A DNA stretch of 64,000 bases, taken from contig NC_041690.1 in NCBI RefSeq assembly GCF_900005765.1, forward strand, positions 1 through 64,000. The letters run 5' to 3'. The notes under the pieces are model-generated. The model saw only the letters and a program-made list of their open reading frames with translations, did no database searches and was not told where the DNA came from. Shown one piece after another: positions 57,801-64,000 of this stretch. This stretch comes from Plasmodium relictum. Lineage: Eukaryota; Apicomplexa; Aconoidasida; Haemosporida; Plasmodiidae. Every line of letters starts with the position of its first letter. Position 1 is the first letter of the stretch. The position numbers and the translations under genes are program-made.

Positions 57801-58265
57801 AATACAATTTTCACAAATATTATTATAAAAATTGAAATGAAAAGGATAAATAATATTATTGAAAGATAAATAAAAATTATTGATATTTTTGCCAATATTT
57901 TTTAAATGAAAAAATAAATTATAAACAAAAAAATCTATAATTAGAAGAATATTTTTACTGTTTATATGGTTTTTATAATTAATATTAACATATGGTATGT
58001 TTTTATCATCTATATCAACAAAATTTTTAATAATTTCTGTATTTAATTCATATTCAAGTAATAATTCATTTTTTATATTTTTCCTTTTTGATTTTATTTC
58101 ATTTCCATCACTCTCAAAATGCAGATTAAAAGATTCATTGTTAATTTCTCTTTTTAAATTATTATTATTGGAATTTAAAAAGCAAGAGTTTTCATTATTT
58201 TTAGACTTCGATATACTGTAACATAATTTTGTTTTATTATTTTTGTCATAATCAATACTATTCAT
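45890..58265 (-). CDS. APC2: Giant anaphase-promoting complex subunit 2 (cullin)-like protein
   Basis: Two exons form the gene. Exon 1 is 58265 to about 46394 (nearby alternative donors at 46397 and 46385 keep the same phase), and exon 2 is 46230-45890 after the acceptor TTTTTTTATCAG. The product is about 4070 residues. Nearly all is Asn/Lys low complexity with helical islands. Recognition rests on the last ~700 residues. ISITVLNLEYWKLENL, then PDSVQMYFDSINDIYQ, then LIFIYDLCYIDLNINDLIYT, match the cullin-homology beta region of APC2. A winged helix follows (LFFTEEYLIQKTNISEKFIK, then EALKKLTRKKFLQKS). Exon 2 supplies the APC2 C-terminal winged helix: ESYEFYEKEILRI, LFLILNSLNKILVEKK, QQNVLAILNIMLKKNKITRI. 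APC2 scaffolds APC11 for mitotic ubiquitination. A generic cullin is the alternative. An Asn-repeat of several hundred bases separates the two winged helices. Confidence 0.65.
46231..46393 (-). other. Intron of the APC2-like gene
   Basis: The 3' splice site TTTTTTTATCAG ends at 46231. Several candidate 5' splice sites (GTAATA or GTAGTA) lie within 46384-46396, and all preserve the frame with one leftover base. Without splicing, the protein would end in a hydrophobic tail shortly after exon 1 and lose the final winged helix. Confidence 0.75.
46650..46960 (-). repeat. AAT/Asn microsatellite with SKDY units inside the APC2-like gene
   Basis: A trinucleotide tract encodes long Asn runs interrupted by SKDY (four times) and NKDY (once), spaced irregularly by 4-14 residues, so the tract seems to have grown by slippage of a mixed unit. 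It falls between the two C-terminal winged-helix modules. Frames on both strands stay open here solely because of the (ATT)n composition. Confidence 0.9.
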
Positions 58266-60671
58266 ATGTTGAAAAAAAATAAATAAAATAAAAATAATAA
58301 AAGTAAAATATAAGCAACTATCTTATTAATGCTATTCTATTTTGTTATATGGATATCTCATTATTAAAGTATATTGTTTGAAATTTCCGAATTATTTTTC
58401 TACAAATTAATTTTTATTTATTTATTTTAATTATTATTTTATTTTACTTTTCTTTAAATATGTAAATTTTGTTATATTACTTGGTTATTAATATTTTATG
58501 AGTTCTTGAAAAAAATTTTACTATAACAATGAAGGGGTGATGTATTCAACTTTCTTATTTTGTTTTATTTCATCTTAAAGGTTTTATTTATAAAATAACA
58601 ATTTTCCATTAAATTTCAGAATGACTTTATTATTAAAAAGGTTTCATATATAACCCTTCGACGAAATTTTATTCTTGAAGAATTAAAAAAAAAAATTATA
58701 TATAAAAATATTTTTTTTTTTTTTTTCTTTTTTTTTTTATATATATATTTCTTACATTTTTCAAAAATTTATGTATTCCAAATATTTAAAGAAATAGGGC
58801 TTAAAATATTTCCAAATTTATGTTTATAATTTTTAATGTAAAATTTCTTATTGATTAATACTAATTAACTTAATGATATAGTTACATTATTTTTTTTTAA
58901 TTTTTCGTAAATACTAAAAAAACAATATATGCAATAACTTAATTGTTTGTCTAGTATAAGTTTGTAAAAATATACTAATTTACTTTTTTTTTTTTTTTTT
59001 GGTATACTTATTATAATTTTAAAATTCTAATATAGTATTTATTTTAATTATATTAATAATATTGATAAAAATTAAAGCTTTATATAAATAAAAATTGTGG
59101 CATATCTTCGTATCCAAAAAATAAAAAAAATAATTATAAATTTTTATTACATATTTTTAGTTGTCTAAGAAAATAAATATTGTTTTAGGTTTTTTTTTTT
59201 TTTTCAACAGTAACAATATTGGATATGCAAAAATTAAAGGTTTTTACAAAAATAGGCATTTTATAGTAGAGTGAATTAAATTTAAAATTACATTGAAATA
59301 TACTTAAAGAACATAAAATATTTAATAATTCCACTTAAAAATATAAAAAAAAAATAATATTTTACAAAATAAAAGTTTAAAGTTTTCTTAAAGAAATTTC
59401 TTTTGGTTATCTTAAAACTAGTAAAATAATTTTATCTTTTTTTAATATAAAATTTTTTATTTTATTTATTTCCTTTTTTCAAATTTTAAACATCAGTGTG
59501 CGATATAAACTTGTATAAATAAAAAAAATAAAATCATTTCATGTTCATACATATATATATTTTTTAGTTTTTACAAAATATGTAAGATATGAATAAAAAA
59601 AAAATTGCGTAAGATACTACAGTAATTTTTTTTGGTTAATTTTTTTTCAATTTAATAGAAAAATTACTTATTATTTTTTAATAAATTTTTTTTTTTTTTA
59701 AGTAATGTTCTTATTTATGTTTCTATAAATATATATCTTACATTTATATAAAATATATATATTACATGTGCATTTTTTTAGTTACCTTTTCAATGTTACA
59801 TAAAAATCTTTTAATTTTTAAAGTATTTTTTTTTTTTTGGAGAAATTAACTTCATGACCGTTTTTTCTTTTTTTTTTTAATTTAGTGCAACATCATGATA
59901 GACATGGATTTTATTTTAAAGCATTTTTTTGATATTATGTAATACTGATATTTATTAAATATATGTATACATATGTTCCATAAAAGAAAATATAAAAACG
60001 ATTAAATTTTTATCAGGATTAACTTAAGAGTGAAAAGACATGAACATAATTTATAATTTTTTTTTTTTTTCATTGAAGTAAAAATAATTATAGCTATTAT
60101 ATACATATGAACAAACACTAAAAGATTTTTATATCCCAATTATTTATGTATTATTGATTATTTTGTATTGAAAAGAGATAAATAAATGTAAATAAAAAAT
60201 TATCTAAAATTAGACATTTTTTTATTTAAAAATATTTCTATTTATTTGAATAATATATATATATATACAATATCTATTGTTTATATCTACATAAGTTTTT
60301 TTTTTTATGAATTTTCCTTAATGAAAATTTATGAAAAAGTGTGTAGCACATAATTAATATAGAAGCTACATAGTACTTTTTATGAAACAGTTTTAGTGCA
60401 TATATTTCATATTTTTTTTTATTAGTTTAAATTAAATAAATATAAAAAATATATGTAGGCTGTTTTTTTATATATTTCTTTTTATTATTATAAATTTTTA
60501 AAATTAAATATATACATATATAAATGTGTATGTATAGTATAGGCAGATGTAGTGCCTTACGAAAATTTTCTTAAAATTAAGAAATTATATTAATAGTTTA
60601 ATAATTTAAATATATTTATAATAGATATTATAAATTTTTTATGAATAAAAAAAAAAAAAATTAATAGAAAG
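58266..60671. other. Divergent intergenic region
   Basis: This 2.4-kb region between the APC2-like gene (-) and the Asn-rich gene (+) carries both promoters. T runs of up to 18 and (TA)n stretches occur. No gene or structured RNA was recognised. Confidence 0.6.
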
Positions 60672-63600
60672 ATGAATTGCAATAGTAATAATAATGGAAT
60701 TTTAAATAATGAAAGTAATGCAAATTCTTTTTTGAATAATTATGAAAATATAAAAGTTTCCAAGCATAGTTCAGCTGAAGAAATAGCAGAAAAATATCTA
60801 AGAAATAAATTGAGTTATGAATATAAATATATAAATAAAGGAGATTATAAAATTATAAATAGTAGTGATTATTATGGAAAAAATATATCAGATTGTAAAA
60901 ATTTAAATATATCTAATTATGTACACAATGATGAATTAAATTATTTAACTAATAAAAATAATTTTTCAAATTATGATATAAAAGGTAACTTAAATTATGA
61001 CAACAGTATAAATAAGATATCAGTAATTTCTGATATTAACAATAATATTCATGCAAATTATTCTAACTCTAAAAATGATGAAAAAAAGGTGTATAACAAT
61101 TTAATTTTAAACTCTAATAATGCATCTAAGTTAATGTGCTCACCTAATTCTATTAATATGAATAAATTAAATAATTTGAATAAATTCAATGAAGAAAAGA
61201 AAAATAACTATTTTATGAAAAATGATTTTTTAAAATGTGAAAATAATAACATGAGCTATAGTAAGTTGGAAAATAAAGAAAAAATTAATGTAAACAATAT
61301 TGATGAGCTATTAAATAAATACAATAATGTTAATAACCATGATTCATTCAAATATAAATATAATATAAATAAATCTTATGCTCAGAATGAAAAAGGAAGA
61401 AAGGATATATCTGATAAAACAATTTTTACAAATTCTTCAGTAAATAGAACAGACGTTATGAACAATAGCATAAATGATCATAATAATTATTATTATAATA
61501 ATAGAATTAGTAAATATTACTTAGACGATGCATTGCATAATAGTAAAAAAAAAAATTTAATTCAAAGAAATAAAGATTATGTTCACTATTTAAGTAAAAG
61601 AAATAGTTTATTAAAAAGTGAATTGGTAGTGAAGAAGGATTTAAAAAAAAAAAAAAGTGCTCCGACCAAGTCTGAAAATACATATACGAAAAATAAAACA
61701 AAAGCTAACAGGTATAGTAATAACTCATTTTTTAGTTCTCTTTACAAGAATGATAAAGCCAAATATAATAATGAGGTAGAATTACTTAACAGTATAAATA
61801 TTTTTAATAATAATAATATTAAAAATAATAATAGTTATATGATAAATTATGAAAAAGAAAAACATAACTTAAAAAATAAAAATATTTTTAATTTTTATCG
61901 CTCAAATAAAAAACCAATGAATATAGATAATATAAATGAAAGTATATTTGACATAAGTTTTTTAAAATCTACATATTCTGATTCAAGTAAAATTATTGAT
62001 TCTCCTTTAAATTATGATAGCGGAAATTTAAGTTCATTAAGTACAAATATTAAAAAAAATGATGAATCATTAGTTAATAATTTAAATATATCTGGATGCC
62101 ATTCAAATAAAGAAAGTATAATTCATTATAACGATTTAAGTAACAAGAACATAATAGATAATTCAATATATAATGAAAATAGTTTAGAAAAAAATAGAGA
62201 TATAACATCAAGTAATATTAACTTTGTAAAATTTTTGAATTCTAACAATAATATGAAAAAAAATGTAGATGATATATTTTTAAATAAGTCTGCTATGCTA
62301 TCAAATAATAACGAGGTAATAAAGAAAAGCAATAATTTTATAATGGAAACAGAAATTCCATTAAATTTCTTTCAAAATAAAAATATTATAAATAATTTAT
62401 ATATAGAAAATAGGAAATTAAAAAATTTAGATGATACATCGACGCATTTAAATAATAAAGAAAAAAATAATAATTATTCTAGTGATTTAACTAAAAATAA
62501 CTTAGTAAATAAAAAGAACAATTACTTAAATAATACAAATATTATAAATGTAAATAAAATTAATACGAATAGTTATGTATATAATAAAATAAAAGAAGTA
62601 AATAATAAATATGTAAGTTCTAACATGAAATATAATATGAGTAATAGTACATATGAAAACAAAAAAAATAACTTTATTATTTATAGTAACTTGGTGTCTA
62701 ATGATGAAAAAAAATGTAAAAAAAATGGTAATAATAATTTGAAGGAATACATAGATGGTATGAATATGGTAGAACAAAAAGATATGTTAGTTGATAATAT
62801 AAATGACAGTAAATTAAATTCTTTATATTTTTCTGAGAATAAATTAACTAATATATTTAATAATAATATAAAAAAAAGTCATTTATTAAATAATTATAAT
62901 AATAATCTATATACAATAAATAGAAAAAAAGGATATATTGGTAATAATAATAATAAAAAAAGTGAGCATAATAGATTAAACTTATATACTACTACTACTA
63001 CTACTACTACTAATAATAATAATAATAATATTAATAATAATAGTAATATTAACAAAAATAATATTAACAAAAATAATAATAATAATATTAGTAATACTAA
63101 GACTAATACCACAAATAGTAATAATAGTATAAATCAAGTTCATAATGATCCCAAAAAAATAAATAAAGAAAAAAATAATTTAAATGAGTTGAATAATATA
63201 AATAATTATGAAGATTATTGTAAATATATTAGTGATTCAATTAACTTTATACCAATAACAATTAAAAATATGAATATTTTATTAGCATTAGCTTTGTATT
63301 TTTTAAATTTTAACATAAACAATAATTCTACAAATAATGAATTTTCAGATGAAGTATTAATAAAGCTTTTAAATAAATTTTTATATTGTTTGAATTTAAA
63401 AACATGCTTATTAAAGGAAAACAAAATAAATCATAATGAAAATAAATATTATTATATACAAATAAAGTGGAATGACAATTCTAGAAATATTACATTAACT
63501 GATGAGAAAAAGAAAGGAAATAAACATATGGAAGAAAAAGAAACAAAAAATGAAGAGAAAACATATAATAAAGAGGATCATTCTGAGAGCATGAAATATA

Positions 63601-64000
63601 GTGATAATTTTTTTACTTTTTATAATAAAAGAATAGTTAAAAGTAAAAATGAAGAAATGGAATGTGTATCAACTACATATTTCGATAATCAAAATAATAA
63701 TAATACTACTTACAAAGATAATGATAATAATAGAAAGAAATGTTTTTATTTAGATGAAAATATGAAAATAATTAGTTTAATTGATATTTATAAAATAGCT
63801 TGGAGCTTATGTGTGCTAAAAAAAAATTTTTTATACATTGATTTATTAAGGATACTGTATAAAGAAGTAGAATATATGAATATAGAAAAGGAATTAATTT
63901 TTTGTATTACTTATATTTTTAAATATTGTAATATAATTGAAATAGAAGAATGTAAAACGGATTTGAATAATAATATTATTATTAATTTAGAAAATAACAA
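60672..64000 (+). CDS. Large Asn-rich protein, 3' end outside the window
   Basis: The frame is open from ATG at 60672 through the right edge, over 1109 codons without a stop. Residues 1-770 are extreme Asn/Lys/Tyr/Ser low complexity, starting MNCNSNNNGILNNESNANSF. They include a poly-Thr run from eight ACT codons at 62988-63011 followed by an Asn run. From about residue 850 complexity rises: YCKYISDSINFIPITIKNMN and LLALALYFLNFNINNN look folded. Later IISLIDIYKIAWSLCVLKKN, YIDLLRILYKEVEYMNIEKE and LIFCITYIFKYCN form helices. So a domain begins near the right edge. No signal peptide or TM was seen. I do not recognise the family; the diagnostic part probably lies beyond the window. Confidence 0.85.
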   Translation, partial: MNCNSNNNGILNNESNANSFLNNYENIKVSKHSSAEEIAEKYLRNKLSYEYKYINKGDYKIINSSDYYGKNISDCKNLNISNYVHNDELNYLTNKNNFSNYDIKGNLNYDNSINKISVISDINNNIHANYSNSKNDEKKVYNNLILNSNNASKLMCSPNSINMNKLNNLNKFNEEKKNNYFMKNDFLKCENNNMSYSKLENKEKINVNNIDELLNKYNNVNNHDSFKYKYNINKSYAQNEKGRKDISDKTIFTNSSVNRTDVMNNSINDHNNYYYNNRISKYYLDDALHNSKKKNLIQRNKDYVHYLSKRNSLLKSELVVKKDLKKKKSAPTKSENTYTKNKTKANRYSNNSFFSSLYKNDKAKYNNEVELLNSINIFNNNNIKNNNSYMINYEKEKHNLKNKNIFNFYRSNKKPMNIDNINESIFDISFLKSTYSDSSKIIDSPLNYDSGNLSSLSTNIKKNDESLVNNLNISGCHSNKESIIHYNDLSNKNIIDNSIYNENSLEKNRDITSSNINFVKFLNSNNNMKKNVDDIFLNKSAMLSNNNEVIKKSNNFIMETEIPLNFFQNKNIINNLYIENRKLKNLDDTSTHLNNKEKNNNYSSDLTKNNLVNKKNNYLNNTNIINVNKINTNSYVYNKIKEVNNKYVSSNMKYNMSNSTYENKKNNFIIYSNLVSNDEKKCKKNGNNNLKEYIDGMNMVEQKDMLVDNINDSKLNSLYFSENKLTNIFNNNIKKSHLLNNYNNNLYTINRKKGYIGNNNNKKSEHNRLNLYTTTTTTTTNNNNNNINNNSNINKNNINKNNNNNISNTKTNTTNSNNSINQVHNDPKKINKEKNNLNELNNINNYEDYCKYISDSINFIPITIKNMNILLALALYFLNFNINNNSTNNEFSDEVLIKLLNKFLYCLNLKTCLLKENKINHNENKYYYIQIKWNDNSRNITLTDEKKKGNKHMEEKETKNEEKTYNKEDHSESMKYSDNFFTFYNKRIVKSKNEEMECVSTTYFDNQNNNNTTYKDNDNNRKKCFYLDENMKIISLIDIYKIAWSLCVLKKNFLYIDLLRILYKEVEYMNIEKELIFCITYIFKYCNIIEIEECKTDLNNNIIINLENN
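62988..63011 (+). repeat. (ACT)8 microsatellite coding poly-Thr
   Basis: Eight perfect ACT codons are followed by AAT codons inside the Asn-rich gene. Poly-Thr is unusual here, where nearly all homopolymers are Asn or Lys. Confidence 0.9.

Noticed and set aside
50352-58221. Numerous short plus-strand open frames inside the APC2-like gene
   Set aside because: All are antisense shadows with Ile/Phe/Leu/Tyr composition and no start context.
1-64000. tRNA/rRNA genes, insertion sequences, CRISPR arrays, operons
   Set aside because: No cloverleaf-type GC blocks, terminal inverted repeats with a transposase, or regularly spaced repeats were seen. The genome is eukaryotic with monocistronic genes.

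Overview
The window looks like nuclear chromosomal DNA of a malaria parasite (Plasmodium). Base composition is extremely AT-rich, with intergenic DNA close to 90 % A+T and coding DNA somewhat less. Proteins are rich in Asn, Lys, Asp and Ile, with Asn runs inside otherwise recognisable enzymes. Introns are small, AT-only and bounded by GT...AG, and genes are spaced 0.3-2.5 kb apart. The Asn runs together with such low GC fit an avian-type species (P. gallinaceum / P. relictum) best, but species is an inference. From memory, PRPP synthetase, UPF3 and NMNAT are also adjacent on P. falciparum chromosome 13 (around PF3D7_1327600-1327800), so this is probably a conserved internal segment and not a subtelomere.

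Layout. 1-6.6 kb has no intact gene. Its first ~0.5 kb is a nearly pure A/T degenerate tandem repeat that may be the edge of a centromere-type repeat. The rest holds islands of higher GC that read like decayed exons. 6.6-13.2 kb: PRPP synthetase (-), UPF3 (+) and NMNAT (-). 14-17 kb: an unknown gene (-) and a two-exon BTB/POZ-like gene (-). 18-25 kb: a small coiled-coil protein (+) and a 1398-residue Lys/Glu-rich repeat protein (-). 26-31 kb: an RNase P Rpr2/Rpp21-type zinc-ribbon protein (-) and a 15-exon secreted Cys-rich, SUEL-lectin-like protein (+) that is almost invisible to simple ORF reading. 31.5-40.4 kb: a neurochondrin-like gene (+, three exons), a KIF-binding-protein-like gene (+) and a syntaxin-18-type SNARE (+). 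41-44.6 kb: TFIIE-beta (-), followed by a 300-N gap flanked by two identical 1161-bp copies of the same DNA, almost certainly an assembly artefact. 45.9-58.3 kb: a giant two-exon gene (-) encoding about 4070 residues with cullin/APC2-type C-terminal modules. 60.7 kb to the right edge: the 5' part of a large Asn-rich gene (+) that runs off the window.

The genes do not form an operon or an obvious pathway. They are mostly housekeeping functions: PRPP for purine/pyrimidine/NAD salvage, NAD synthesis, nonsense-mediated decay, tRNA 5' processing, ER SNARE traffic, Pol II initiation and mitotic ubiquitination. PRPP synthetase and NMNAT sit near each other and both serve NAD synthesis, but on separate transcription units. 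I found no mobile element, CRISPR array, tRNA or rRNA. I did not find an undescribed system. The most informative observations are the false duplication, the multi-exon secreted protein, the decayed-exon tract beside the AT repeat, and the very enlarged APC2-like protein.
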